DNA from: Kineosporia babensis
GTDB taxonomy: Bacteria > Actinomycetota > Actinomycetes > Actinomycetales > Kineosporiaceae
Assembly (NCBI RefSeq): GCF_021129305.1
Contig: NZ_JAJOMB010000003.1
Coordinates: 248,001 to 312,000 of the forward strand
DNA: 64,000 nucleotides
Reading direction: 5' to 3'
Shown here: piece after piece, positions 18,680 through 27,142 of the stretch
Position numbering within the stretch: position 1 is the stretch's first letter
How the letters are laid out: every line of letters starts with the position of its first letter
Notes under the pieces: model-generated
Database searches by the model: none
Told to the model about the DNA's origin: nothing
What the model saw: the letters and a program-made list of their open reading frames with translations, nothing else
Program-made: the position numbers and the translations under genes

Positions 18680-20611
18680 ATGTTCGATACCGTCCTGGTG
18701 GCCAACCGCGGCGAGATCGCAGTACGCGTCATCCGCACCCTGCGGCGGCTGAATGTCCGTTCGGTAGCCGTTTACAGCGACGCCGACGCCCAGGCCCGCC
18801 ACGTCCGCGAGGCCGACGAGGCATTCCGGCTCGGCCCTGCCCCGGCCCGCGACAGCTACCTTTCGATCGAGCGCCTGGTCGAGGCCTGCCTGACCACGGG
18901 CGCCCAGGCGGTTCATCCCGGCTACGGCTTCCTGTCCGAGAACCCTGCATTCGCAACGGCCCTCGAGGTGGCCGGGGTGGTGTTCATCGGCCCACCAGCC
19001 CAGGCGATCCAGACCATGGGCGACAAAATCACGGCCAAGAACACCGTCACGGCCCACGGTGTCCCGGTGGTGCCGGGGATCGCCGAGCCGGGCCTGAGCG
19101 ATGAGGACCTGATCGCGGCGGCCACCGGCATCGGCTACCCCGTCCTGGTCAAGCCCTCGGCTGGAGGCGGTGGCAAGGGCATGCGGTTGGTGGATCGCCC
19201 GGAAGACCTGGCCGCCGCAGTGATCAGCGCCCGGCGTGAGGCCGCCACCTCCTTCGGTGACGACGCGCTCTTCCTCGAACGTTTCGTCAGCAGCCCGCGG
19301 CACATCGAGGTCCAGGTGCTCGCCGACCAGCACGGCAACGTGGTGCACCTGGGCGAGCGCGAGTGCAGCCTGCAGCGCCGCCACCAGAAGGTGGTGGAAG
19401 AAGCCCCCTCACCCCTGCTCGACCCCCAGACCCGTAACCGGATCGGCGCCGCCGCCTGCGACACCGCTCGCAGCGTGACCTACGCCGGGGCGGGCACGGT
19501 CGAGTTCATCGTCTCGGCCGACCGGCCCGAGGAGTTCTTCTTCATGGAGATGAACACCCGGCTGCAGGTCGAACACCCGGTCACCGAACTGGTCACCGGC
19601 CTGGACCTGGTCGAGTGGCAGCTGAGAGTGGCCTCCGGGGAGCCGCTCGGCTTCGCCCAGGAGGAGATCCGGCTGGACGGGCACGCGGTGGAAGCCCGGG
19701 TCTACGCGGAGGATCCCGGGCGCGAGTTCCTGCCCACCGGCGGTCAGGTCCTGGCCCTCGCCGAGCCGCGCGGGGAAAGGATCGACAGCGGCCTGCGCAA
19801 CGGCGCGGTGATCGGCTCGGACTACGACCCGATGCTGGCCAAAGTGATTGCCCACGGTCCGGATCGAGCCAGCGCCCTGTCCCGCCTGGACCGGGCTCTC
19901 GGCGAGACCTCCGTCCTGGGCGTCGTCACCAATCTGGCTTTCCTACGTCACCTGCTGGCCGTTCCGGAAGTCCGCAAAGGACGTCTCGACACCGGTTTGC
20001 TGGACCAGGTGGCCTCCGGCTACCAGCAGCCCGCAGTGCCCGACCTTGCCTACCTGGCCGTCGCCGCGGCGCAATGGCGGGCCCGCTGGGAAGCCGCTAC
20101 CGACCTGTGGAGCCGTCCGGACGGCTGGCGGCTGGGTGATCACGCCGCCTCGTGCTTTCGCTACGCGGAGGCGGTCAAGGTGTCGCTCAGCGGAAACCTT
20201 TCCGATGCGTCGGCCGAGATCAGGGCTTCGCGCTATCACCTGGTGGTCGATGAAGACGCATTAATTGTGGACGGGCGCCGGCTGGCTTTCGTGGTGGCTG
20301 GGGACGACCCGTTCTGGGTCCACATCGACGGCGCCGACCATCTGGTGCGGCCCGCCCGGGCCGAGCGAACCACCGCTGAGGACGCGGCCTCGGCAGTGGT
20401 GAGGAGCCCGATGCCGGGGACCGTGGTGGCGGTCCTGGCCGAGGAAGGGCAGCCGGTCCGCCAAGGCACACCGTTGCTGGCCGTGGAGGCGATGAAGATG
20501 GAGCACGTCCTGGCCGCGCCGGTCGACGGCGTGGTGGAGCTGCAGGTGAAGCCCGGCGATCAGGTGGAACTGGACCAGCTTCTGGCCCGCCTGCAGGAAG
20601 GAGACCGGTGA
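18680..20611 (+). CDS. Acyl-CoA carboxylase, biotin carboxylase/biotin carrier (alpha) subunit
   Basis: 643 residues. The N-terminal biotin carboxylase (about 1-445) contains [14 protein letters not shown], the ATP-grasp Gly-rich loop [13 protein letters not shown] and the catalytic segment [17 protein letters not shown] linker domain follows and then a C-terminal biotin carrier domain with the biotinyl Lys606 in VEAMKMEHV. Together with the preceding beta subunit it carboxylates an acyl-CoA, probably 3-methylcrotonyl-CoA. The true start is the ATG at 18680 with GAGG 5 nt upstream; the frame is open far upstream inside the previous gene but that part has no homology. Its stop overlaps the next start (TGATG). 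Confidence 0.92.
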   Translation: MFDTVLVANRGEIAVRVIRTLRRLNVRSVAVYSDADAQARHVREADEAFRLGPAPARDSYLSIERLVEACLTTGAQAVHPGYGFLSENPAFATALEVAGVVFIGPPAQAIQTMGDKITAKNTVTAHGVPVVPGIAEPGLSDEDLIAAATGIGYPVLVKPSAGGGGKGMRLVDRPEDLAAAVISARREAATSFGDDALFLERFVSSPRHIEVQVLADQHGNVVHLGERECSLQRRHQKVVEEAPSPLLDPQTRNRIGAAACDTARSVTYAGAGTVEFIVSADRPEEFFFMEMNTRLQVEHPVTELVTGLDLVEWQLRVASGEPLGFAQEEIRLDGHAVEARVYAEDPGREFLPTGGQVLALAEPRGERIDSGLRNGAVIGSDYDPMLAKVIAHGPDRASALSRLDRALGETSVLGVVTNLAFLRHLLAVPEVRKGRLDTGLLDQVASGYQQPAVPDLAYLAVAAAQWRARWEAATDLWSRPDGWRLGDHAASCFRYAEAVKVSLSGNLSDASAEIRASRYHLVVDEDALIVDGRRLAFVVAGDDPFWVHIDGADHLVRPARAERTTAEDAASAVVRSPMPGTVVAVLAEEGQPVRQGTPLLAVEAMKMEHVLAAPVDGVVELQVKPGDQVELDQLLARLQEGDR

Positions 20612-21762
20612 TGAGCCTGGCCGCGGAACTGCCCGACGAGTACACCCAGCTGATCAGGACGGTCCGGCAGTTCGCGCGAGAGGTGGTCGCCCCGGTGGCC
20701 GCCGAGCACGATGCCGCTCACACCTTCCCGTACGAGGTGGTGGCCGGGATGGCCGCGATGGGCCTGTTCGGCCTGCCGTTCCCCGAGGAGTACGGCGGCA
20801 TGGGCGGCGACTACTTCGCCCTCTGCCTGGCGCTGGAGGAACTCGGAAAGGTCGACCAGAGCGTCGCGATCACCCTGGAGGCCGGGGTTTCGCTGGGCGC
20901 CATGCCGGTGTTCCGGTTCGGCACCGAGGCCCAGAAGCAGGAGTGGCTGCCCCGCCTGACCAGCGGACGCAGCCTGGGCGCCTTCGGCCTGACCGAGCCG
21001 GGTGCGGGCAGCGACGCCGGCGGCACCCGGACCCGGGCGGTGCGCGAGGGGGACGAGTGGGTGATCAACGGCAGCAAGCAGTTCATCACCAACTCCGGCA
21101 CCGACATCACCGCGCTGATCACCGCCACCGCGGTCACCGGCCGGATCGACGGCCGCCCCCAGATCTCCTCGTTCCTCGTCCCGTCCGGCACGCCTGGCCT
21201 GAGCGTCGAACCGGCCTACCGCAAGGTCGGCTGGAACGCCTCCGACACTCACCCGCTGACCTTTCAGGACGTTCGGGTGCCGGCCGGGAACCTGCTCGGT
21301 GAACTGGGCCGGGGCTACGCTGCCTTCCTGCAGATTCTGGACGAGGGCCGGATCGCGATCTCGGCGCTGGCGGTCGGTGCGGCCCAGGGCTGTGTGGACG
21401 AAAGCGTGCGCTACGCCAGGGAACGCGAGGCATTCGGCCGCCCGATCGGTGCCCACCAGGCCGTGGCGTTCCGCATCGCCCGGATGGAAGCGCGGGCCCA
21501 CGCGGCCCGTCAGTCCTATTACCACGCAGCCGCGCTGATGCTGGCCGGCAAGCCGTTCAAGAAGCAGGCCGCAGTGGCCAAACTCGTCTCCAGCGAGGCC
21601 GCGATGGACAATGCCCGCGACGCCACCCAGGTCTTCGGCGGCTACGGATTCATGGACGAGTACCCGGTGGCCCGGCACTACCGCGACTCCAAGATCCTCG
21701 AGATCGGCGAGGGCACCACCGAAGTGCAGCTGCTGCTGATCGCCCGGGAACTAGGCCTGTGA
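20611..21762 (+). CDS. Acyl-CoA dehydrogenase, isovaleryl-CoA-like
   Basis: 383 residues, of the usual length for short/branched-chain acyl-CoA dehydrogenases. Signatures seen: FGLTEPGAGSDAGG (FAD/substrate loop), the QVFGGYGFMDEYPVARHYRD signature near 340-360 and the C-terminal ILEIGEGTTEVQLLLIAREL. The catalytic base is likely the Glu of the latter segment or the internal Glu of isovaleryl-type enzymes. It is translated by stop-start overlap with the biotin subunit (TGATG; AGGAAGGAG just upstream). In leucine catabolism this enzyme makes 3-methylcrotonyl-CoA, the substrate of the carboxylase. Specificity for isovaleryl-CoA is inferred from context. Confidence 0.9.
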   Translation: MSLAAELPDEYTQLIRTVRQFAREVVAPVAAEHDAAHTFPYEVVAGMAAMGLFGLPFPEEYGGMGGDYFALCLALEELGKVDQSVAITLEAGVSLGAMPVFRFGTEAQKQEWLPRLTSGRSLGAFGLTEPGAGSDAGGTRTRAVREGDEWVINGSKQFITNSGTDITALITATAVTGRIDGRPQISSFLVPSGTPGLSVEPAYRKVGWNASDTHPLTFQDVRVPAGNLLGELGRGYAAFLQILDEGRIAISALAVGAAQGCVDESVRYAREREAFGRPIGAHQAVAFRIARMEARAHAARQSYYHAAALMLAGKPFKKQAAVAKLVSSEAAMDNARDATQVFGGYGFMDEYPVARHYRDSKILEIGEGTTEVQLLLIARELGL

Positions 21763-22559
21763 CCCCGGCCTGGGGCCCGGCCTGGTTGTTCTGCCCGGCC
21801 GACCGGCCCGAACGCTACGCCAAGGCCCTCGAACGCGCCGACGTCGTCATTCTCGACCTGGAAGACGCCGTGGCCCCGCACCGCAAAGCCTCAGCCCGAG
21901 AGTCCCTGGCGAATGCCGACGTGGACTGGTCCCGCGCGGTACTGCGGATCAACGGCACCACCACCGCCGAGCACCAGCAGGATCTGGCCCTCCTGCCGCG
22001 CCTGGGAGTCCAGTACCTGATGCTGCCCAAGGCCGAAACATCTTCTTCTTTAGAGGCTTTACGACGGTACCAGGTCATCGTTCTGGTGGAGAGCCCGCTC
22101 GGCGTGGAACGAGTCGCAGACCTGGTCCAGAGCGAAAACGTCATCGGGGCCATGTGGGGTGCTGACGACCTGGTCGCCGGGCTCGGTGGGACGTCCAGCC
22201 GGCACCCCGACAGCCGGTACCGCGACATAGCCCGCTACAGCCGGGCCCGGACGCTGATGGCCGCCAAGGCATACCACCGACTGGCCGTGGATGCCGTGCA
22301 CATGAACATCGCCGATCTCGACGGTCTGCGCCAGGAATGCACGGACGCAGCGGCTTCTGGTTTCGACGGGACCGCGGCGATCCATCCCAGCCAGGTCGCC
22401 GTGATCCGCGAGGCCTACCAACCTTCCCCCGAGCAAGTGCGCTGGGCCCGCGAGCTACTGCAGGCTGCCGCGGACAACCAGGGGGTGTTCACCTTCGAGG
22501 GGCAGATGGTGGACGGCCCGATCTTCCGCCAGGCCGAGCGCATCATCGCCCGCGCCTGA
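21759..22559 (+). CDS. CitE-like acyl-CoA lyase (HpcH/HpaI aldolase family)
   Basis: 266 residues with a TIM-barrel CitE fold: N-terminal WLFCPADRPERY, DLEDAV with the metal-binding acid, the VLVESPLGV strand with a catalytic Glu and MWGADDL with the second metal ligand. A GTG start overlaps the dehydrogenase stop by 4 bp. In Mycobacterium tuberculosis the equivalent operon (accD1-accA1-fadE19-Rv2499c-citE) ends in a CitE homologue reported to cleave (R)-HMG-CoA; by analogy this enzyme may finish leucine degradation. No MaoC/enoyl-CoA hydratase gene lies between, so hydration of methylglutaconyl-CoA must be done elsewhere. Role inferred. Confidence 0.85.
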   Translation: MTPAWGPAWLFCPADRPERYAKALERADVVILDLEDAVAPHRKASARESLANADVDWSRAVLRINGTTTAEHQQDLALLPRLGVQYLMLPKAETSSSLEALRRYQVIVLVESPLGVERVADLVQSENVIGAMWGADDLVAGLGGTSSRHPDSRYRDIARYSRARTLMAAKAYHRLAVDAVHMNIADLDGLRQECTDAAASGFDGTAAIHPSQVAVIREAYQPSPEQVRWARELLQAAADNQGVFTFEGQMVDGPIFRQAERIIARA

Positions 22560-22564
22560 TCGGC

Positions 22565-23338
22565 TCAGGCGGGCTGCAGAGCCGGGCCGAGCAGCAGGCC
22601 GCCGTCGATCACGTACTCCGACCCGGTGATGAAAGATGCGTCCGCCGAGGCCAGGAAGAGCAGAAGACGGGTGACGTCGGCCGGCTCTCCCAGCCTCGGG
22701 ATGGCGAACGGGTCGGGTGAGTAGAAGTCGGCGATCGGGGCCGCCGCTCCAGCCGCCGGTTCGGTGATGAACGGCGTCGCGATCACGCCGGGGTGGATGG
22801 TGTTGACGCGAATGCGGTCTCGCCCCAGTTCGAGAGCAGCGGTCTGGGTGAGACCCCGCACGGCCCATTTGCTGGCGACGTACGGCGCATAGAACGCAGT
22901 GCCGCCCAGCCCCATCGTCGAGGCGATATTGACGATGGACCCGCCACCCGCCCGACGAAGCGCCGGCGTCGCCGACTGGATTCCCAGGAAGGTCCCGGTG
23001 AGGTTGACCTCGAGGATATTGTCCCACCGGGCCTTTTCGGTGTCCTCGATCGGAGCCGGCGGATTCTGCACCCCGGCGTTGTTCACCAGGACGTTCAAGC
23101 CCCCGAAAGCGTCCTGCGCATCCGCGACGGCCGCCTGCCAGGCGGCCTGGTCGGTGACGTCGAGACGGACGAACCGGGCCCGCTCGCCCAGCTCCTGGGC
23201 CAGCGCGAGACCTCGTTCGACATCGATTCCGGCGATCACCACGTTCGCGCCCTCGGCGTGGAAGGCCCGGACGTGGCTGGCCCCCTGACCACCACTGCCT
23301 CCGGTCACGAGCACGGTCTGGTCGGTGAAGCGGCTCAT
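22565..23338 (-). CDS. Short-chain dehydrogenase/reductase
   Basis: 257 residues, a classical SDR. The cofactor motif is TGGSGGQGASH, the structural NNAG is NNAGVQNP and the active site is Ser of NIASTMG, Tyr and Lys in YAPYVASK. The C-terminal GSEYVIDGGLLLGP is typical. The cofactor preference is probably NAD (Asp of AGIDVERG after beta-2). ATG at 23338 follows AAGGA. It is divergent from a TetR gene and the 132-bp gap between them has two palindromes sharing one half-site, so repression by that TetR protein is likely. Its 3' end nearly meets the lyase operon (5 bp). Substrate unknown. Confidence 0.9.
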   Translation of the reverse strand: MSRFTDQTVLVTGGSGGQGASHVRAFHAEGANVVIAGIDVERGLALAQELGERARFVRLDVTDQAAWQAAVADAQDAFGGLNVLVNNAGVQNPPAPIEDTEKARWDNILEVNLTGTFLGIQSATPALRRAGGGSIVNIASTMGLGGTAFYAPYVASKWAVRGLTQTAALELGRDRIRVNTIHPGVIATPFITEPAAGAAAPIADFYSPDPFAIPRLGEPADVTRLLLFLASADASFITGSEYVIDGGLLLGPALQPA

Positions 23339-23383
23339 CGGCTGTCCTTCGATCGTGTCCTGGCCTGGTCCAGGCCGGATCCA

Positions 23384-23405
23384 GAGGTGAGTCGATTGGC
23401 TCACC
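23384..23405. promoter_or_regulatory. Candidate TetR operator 1 (SDR side)
   Basis: Palindrome with GGTGAG at 23386-23391 and CTCACC at 23400-23405 around an 8-nt centre. The left half extends to GAGGTGAGT (23384-23392), the same nonamer found inverted in operator 2. Confidence 0.5.
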
Positions 23406-23432
23406 ACTCATCACGAAGGTAGGCGCGACGGA

Positions 23433-23456
23433 GAGGCGAGTCAAGCCACTCACCTC
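23433..23456. promoter_or_regulatory. Candidate TetR operator 2 (TetR side)
   Basis: A 24-bp palindrome: GAGGCGAGT at 23433-23441 and ACTCACCTC at 23448-23456 (one mismatch between arms) around CAAGCC. It lies 14 bp before the tetR start codon and fits autorepression. Confidence 0.55.
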
Positions 23457-23470
23457 AGTACGCTGGGGGC

Positions 23471-24094
23471 ATGAGTCCCTCCCTGTCGCCCTACCATCAG
23501 CGCGTCGCCGAGGAGAAGCGCGCGCTGATCATGGACGCAGCCACCGCGCTCTTCCTGGAACTGGGCTACGACCGAACCTCGCTGGCCCGGATCGCCGAGC
23601 GCTCAGGCGTCTCCCGGGCCACTCTCTTCAAGCAGTTCCCCACCAAGGCAGCTCTTTTCGACGCCATGATCAGCGAATCCTGGTCCACCAGCGAGAACGA
23701 CGAGCCACCGGCCGCCGGCGATCTGAGCGCCGGACTCACCGCGATCGGCCTGCGCTACGCCGAACTGCTCGGGCGCCCGGAGATGGCCAACCTGTTCCGG
23801 ATCGTCATCGCCGAACTGCCGCGCTTCCCCGAGCTGGCCGGAGCGCAGTTCTCGCAGGGAAAGATGCCCTACTTCGCGTCCGTCCACCGCTACTTCCTCG
23901 CCGAGCACGCGGCCGGCACGGCCCACGTGGAGGACGCCGAACTCGCGGCCACCCAGTTCCTGGGCATGATCTCGAACTACCTCTTCTGGCCCCGGCTTCT
24001 GCTTCCCGAGTGGAACGTCAGCGCCGAACGAGCGACCGAAGTGGTAAACGAAGCAGTCCGCACCGCCGTCGCGCGGTACGCCGCTGACAACTAG
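23471..24094 (+). CDS. TetR-family regulator
   Basis: 207 residues. The HTH is at residues 15-65 (DRTSLARIAERSGVSRATLF, then KQFPTKAALFDAM). The C-terminal ligand domain is of the common TetR_C type with the YFLAEHAAG and QFLGMISNYLFWPR regions. It is divergent from the SDR gene and has a palindrome over its own promoter region, so it probably represses both genes. The inducer is unknown; since the SDR is the only evident target, a ketone or alcohol is possible. The ATG at 23471 lacks a strong ribosome site; GGGGG is 4 nt upstream. Confidence 0.87.
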   Translation: MSPSLSPYHQRVAEEKRALIMDAATALFLELGYDRTSLARIAERSGVSRATLFKQFPTKAALFDAMISESWSTSENDEPPAAGDLSAGLTAIGLRYAELLGRPEMANLFRIVIAELPRFPELAGAQFSQGKMPYFASVHRYFLAEHAAGTAHVEDAELAATQFLGMISNYLFWPRLLLPEWNVSAERATEVVNEAVRTAVARYAADN

Positions 24095-24098
24095 CCGC

Positions 24099-24644
24099 TC
24101 AGAAAGTTTCTTCGTAAAGACCTCTCAACTCTGGAGATGCCAAACCGCTGTAACCACAACCCTTGACCACACCGTCTTCGATCGCCACCAGATAGCCGGC
24201 CCCGGACTCGAAACCGGTACCGCCGAGCATGACTTCGGAAGCGCCGTCGGTCTGCGCGACCTCTACCCGATCAACTTCAGACCCCGCGAAAGTGCGACTG
24301 ACCGCGAGGGTGACCACCCCGTCCTCAATTTTCTGAACCGTTGCCTCCACCACCAATTCGGCCTCGAGCAAGCCTTCGGCGGTGGGCGGCGCGCACTTGG
24401 CCATCATCTCCGGACCGGCACCGACCCGAACAACAACGGGGTCGCTTCCTCTCAGGCCGACGAAGACACCGGCCGCGGCAGCAGCAAGAAGTATGGACGC
24501 GGCGGCCGGCTTCCAGACGCTTCGCCGGGTTGGCGCTGTGGTCGCCCGACCGAGAAGGGCCGAGATCTCCGCGCCGGGCAAGGGCGGCAGTGAGGCGGCC
24601 GGATCAGCGCGGCGCAACTGGTCTCGTAGGTCGTCGTCGTTCAC
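24099..24644 (-). CDS. Membrane-anchored anti-sigma-like protein with a novel extracytoplasmic domain
   Basis: 181 residues. A short cytoplasmic region (1-45, MNDDDLRDQLRRADPAASLP) is followed by one transmembrane helix (about 46-64) and an extracytoplasmic domain (about 70-181). GTG at 24644 overlaps the sigma-factor stop by 4 bp and follows AGGAGG at 6 nt spacing, the standard sigma/anti-sigma coupling. There is no zinc-binding HxxxCxxC motif. The outer domain has a Cys pair (C84, C163) and the segments VVTLAVSRTFAG and GYLVAIEDGVVKGC. These align well with the lipoprotein encoded two genes upstream (C73, C149; VTIRVTRTFQG; NYLITASDGEIADC). Anti-sigma function is inferred from context and topology. 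Confidence 0.75.
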   Translation of the reverse strand: MNDDDLRDQLRRADPAASLPPLPGAEISALLGRATTAPTRRSVWKPAAASILLAAAAAGVFVGLRGSDPVVVRVGAGPEMMAKCAPPTAEGLLEAELVVEATVQKIEDGVVTLAVSRTFAGSEVDRVEVAQTDGASEVMLGGTGFESGAGYLVAIEDGVVKGCGYSGLASPELRGLYEETF

Positions 24645-25162
24645 GGCTGCCTCCTCTCGGTTCTGGCATCTCTGGATTCCATGACTGATTTGAGTTTTTC
24701 GCGGGCACGATGCAGCCGGACGGTCGCTGCATTCACCGAAATTGCCAGTACTTCGGCGATCTCGGCGGGCGCCAGCTCTTCCCAGGCCCACAGCCGCAGC
24801 AGTTCGGCATCCTGCTGCCGCAGTTGATTCAGGGCAGCGCTCACCATCGGGGACGCATCGGTCTCGTTCGCCATCACTGCTTGCGGACGCGGCGGGTCAA
24901 GTCGGGCGATCCGGCCCAGCAGTCGCTCGTGCCGGTACCGCGAGCGCTCGGCATTGGCCAGGCAGTTGCGGGCGACACCGTAAGCCCAGGGCAGCGGCTC
25001 GGCCGGGATTTCCTCGAGCCGGCGCCAGCACACCAGCAAGGTCTCGGCCAGCACGTCCTCAGCGGTCGCCGCATCGGTACGCCGCGCCAGGTAGCGGCGC
25101 AACGGCTCGATCAGCGGGGCCACCAGGCCCTCGAACCGCGCCTCACGTGTCAGTGCTTCCAC
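24641..25162 (-). CDS. ECF-type sigma factor
   Basis: 173 residues. Region 2 (LRRYLARRTDAATAEDVLAE, then TLLVCWRRLEEIP) and region 4 (QDAELLRLWAWEELAPAEIA, then EVLAISVNAATVRLHRAREKL) are clear. The GTG at 25162 is preceded by GGGGAG. Translation is coupled to the downstream membrane protein by a 4-bp overlap, and the upstream lipoprotein gene ends 44 bp before the start, so the three genes form one operon: lipoprotein, sigma, membrane protein. The sigma factor is probably held inactive by the membrane protein and released by an envelope signal. Confidence 0.9.
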   Translation of the reverse strand: MEALTREARFEGLVAPLIEPLRRYLARRTDAATAEDVLAETLLVCWRRLEEIPAEPLPWAYGVARNCLANAERSRYRHERLLGRIARLDPPRPQAVMANETDASPMVSAALNQLRQQDAELLRLWAWEELAPAEIAEVLAISVNAATVRLHRAREKLKSVMESRDARTERRQP

Positions 25163-25206
25163 AACTCCCCTGTGTCCGGCCGCACCCGGATCCTTTCACC
25201 CGTTGG

Positions 25207-25716
25207 CTACTGGCCGAACGCCTGGTCGTAGCTCTCCCGCAGCGACGTGTCCCGCGTCGATCCGCTCAGGCAGTCCGCGATCTCGCCGTCGCTCGCGGTG
25301 ATCAGGTAGTTCTCGCCCTTGGCGAAGCTCACCGCCACGGACGTCCCCTCGTGGGACTGCATGCGCACGACCTTCCCCGGCTCCCCCTGGAAGGTGCGGG
25401 TGACCCGGATGGTGACCGTTCCGTCCGTTGTTGATGCGACCTTGCCCTCGAAGGCCAGGTCGGCGCTCTTGAGGTACTTCTGGTCGATCGGGCGCATGCA
25501 CCGGGCGGATGCGCCGGAGAAGGTCAGGGTGGTGCCGGACTCCTCCGGTGTGGCTGCGGGGGCGGTCGAAGCACTGGGCTTGCTGGCCGGAGCGGTCGCG
25601 CTCGGAGTAGCGGTGCTGCTCGGGGTGGTGGGGCCGGCCTCGGTGGTCTGGTCATCGCCGCAGGCGGTCAGGGCCAGGCCGAGGAGCAGGGTACTGGCGA
25701 GCAGTGCGGACTTCAT
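25207..25716 (-). CDS. Lipoprotein sharing its domain with the downstream anti-sigma-like protein
   Basis: 169 residues: signal sequence with lipobox LTAC (Cys19), an Ala/Ser/Thr/Pro linker to about residue 60 and a compact domain of some 100 residues with C73 and C149. The domain aligns with the outer domain of the protein encoded at 24099-24644: EGKVASTTDGTVTIRVTRTF against EATVQKIEDGVVTLAVSRTF, then the conserved YL-DG-C-SG pattern before the second Cys. ATG at 25716 has GAAGAGG upstream; the longer frame to 25791 is not needed. As the first gene of the sigma operon it probably acts outside the membrane in the same signal pathway, perhaps as a decoy or co-sensor. No recognised family. Confidence 0.75.
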   Translation of the reverse strand: MKSALLASTLLLGLALTACGDDQTTEAGPTTPSSTATPSATAPASKPSASTAPAATPEESGTTLTFSGASARCMRPIDQKYLKSADLAFEGKVASTTDGTVTIRVTRTFQGEPGKVVRMQSHEGTSVAVSFAKGENYLITASDGEIADCLSGSTRDTSLRESYDQAFGQ

Positions 25717-25858
25717 GGCGGCCTCTTCGGTTCGGGTGCTGCTGTCACCCTCATATGTCCGGACGAGGCGGTGACCTTTCAGCTGCGCCACAAAAGCTGG
25801 CAGTCGGCGGCGGTGAGCTTTCCACCAGCGCGCCGACTGCCACCGTTGCGGCGAGGAG

Positions 25859-26878
25859 CTACCGCCAGCCGAGCTCCGGGGCCAGTTGCTGGACGACCGT
25901 TTCCAGCAGGTGGGCGTTGTAGTCCACGCCGAGCTGGTTCGGGATCGTCAGCAGCAGGGTGTCGGCCGCGGCGATCGCCTCGTCGTCGGCCAGCTCCTTG
26001 ATCAACTGCTCGGGTTCACCGGCGTAGGTCTTGCCGAACCGGGCTACGCCGCCGTCGATGTAGCCGACCTGGTCCTGGCCGCCGCGGGCGGAGCCGAAGT
26101 AGGCCCGATCCTGGTCGCTGACGATCGGGAAGATGCTGCGGCTGACCGAGACGCGGGGCTCGCGGGAGTGACCGGCGGCCTTCCAGGCGTCGCGGAAGCG
26201 CTGGATCTGCTCGGCCTGGAGCTGGTGGAACGGCACTCCGGTGTCCTCGGTCAGCAGGGTCGAGCTCATCAGGTTCATCCCCTGCTGGGCCGTCCATTCG
26301 GCGGTGGCCCGGCTTCCGGCGCCCCACCAGATCCGGTCCGACAGGCCCGGCGAGTGCGGCTCGATCCGCAGCAGACCGGGCGGATTCGGGAACATCGGGC
26401 GTGGGTTGGGGTTCGCGAAGCCGGTGCCCTCGATCACCTCGAGGAAGCGCCGGGTGTGCTCACGGGCCAGGTTCGCCCCGTCCGGATCACCCTGCGGCTC
26501 GTACCCGAAGTACCGGTAGCCGTCGATGACCTGCTCGGGCGATCCCCGGCTGACGCCCAGCTGCAGGCGGCCGCCCGAGATCAGGTCGGCCGCCCCCGCG
26601 TCCTCGGCCATGTACAGCGGGTTCTCGTAACGCATGTCGATGACGCCGGTGCCCAGCTCGATCCGGCTGGTCCGGGCCCCGGCCGCGGCCAGGAGCGGGA
26701 ACGGCGAGCCGAGCTGCGAGGCGAAGTGGTGCACGCGGAAGTAGGCGCCGTCCGCCCCGACCTCCTCGGCCGCGACGGCGAGCTCGATCGACTGAAGAAG
26801 CGTGTCGGCGGCCGTACGGGTCTGCGAATGGGGAGAGTCCGACCAGTGGCCGAAGGAGAGGAAACCGATCTTCTTCAT
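25859..26878 (-). CDS. LLM-class flavin-dependent oxidoreductase
   Basis: 339 residues, bacterial luciferase-like TIM barrel. Seen are the N-terminal GFLSFGHW, the GADGAYFRVHHFASQLGSPF region, RIELGTGVIDMRYENPLYMA and GRLQLGVSRGSPEQVIDGY, all typical of the LLM family that uses FMN or F420. The C-terminal DTLLLTIPNQLGVDYNAHLL is characteristic of a subgroup often annotated as putative oxidoreductases. ATG at 26878 is chosen over the TTG at 26890. No partner flavin reductase is adjacent. Substrate unknown. It is divergent from the FAD monooxygenase with 264 bp between them. Confidence 0.88.
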   Translation of the reverse strand: MKKIGFLSFGHWSDSPHSQTRTAADTLLQSIELAVAAEEVGADGAYFRVHHFASQLGSPFPLLAAAGARTSRIELGTGVIDMRYENPLYMAEDAGAADLISGGRLQLGVSRGSPEQVIDGYRYFGYEPQGDPDGANLAREHTRRFLEVIEGTGFANPNPRPMFPNPPGLLRIEPHSPGLSDRIWWGAGSRATAEWTAQQGMNLMSSTLLTEDTGVPFHQLQAEQIQRFRDAWKAAGHSREPRVSVSRSIFPIVSDQDRAYFGSARGGQDQVGYIDGGVARFGKTYAGEPEQLIKELADDEAIAAADTLLLTIPNQLGVDYNAHLLETVVQQLAPELGWR

Positions 26879-27026
26879 ACCCGTCCCCAAGGATTCGGGG
26901 ACCGTTTTTCATCCCGGCAGTCAGTCGGCGAAGGAGATCTGCCGCAGGACACGGCCCAGGTTCCGGGCCAGGTACTCGCCACTGACCTGGCACACTCGCC
27001 CAGGTAGGCCCCTCGAGGCCTGAACC

Positions 27027-27074
27027 CCGCGGGGCCGGTGCCTACTTCCCCAAGGCACCGGCCCCGCGGCTTTT
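27027..27074 (+). terminator. Strong terminator hairpin with no gene upstream on its strand
   Basis: A perfect 16-bp stem (CCGCGGGGCCGGTGCC at 27027-27042, partner 27054-27069), an 11-nt loop and a CTTTT tail. The T-run makes it a plus-strand terminator. No plus-strand gene ends here: the oxidoreductase to the left is on the minus strand. It is 69 bp upstream of the FAD monooxygenase start, so it could be an attenuator in that gene's leader or end a small RNA. Confidence 0.8.
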
Positions 27075-27142
27075 GTAGCCCACGCTCTGGCGCTGGGCCG
27101 AGGTCAGGTGCTGTGCTGGTCACCGGGTGAAGGGGGACGAGG

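Noticed and set aside
26950-27006. Minus-strand mini-frame (a GTG followed by about 23 codons)
   Set aside because: Too short, no ribosome site and no recognisable similarity; left unannotated although it could be a gene remnant.
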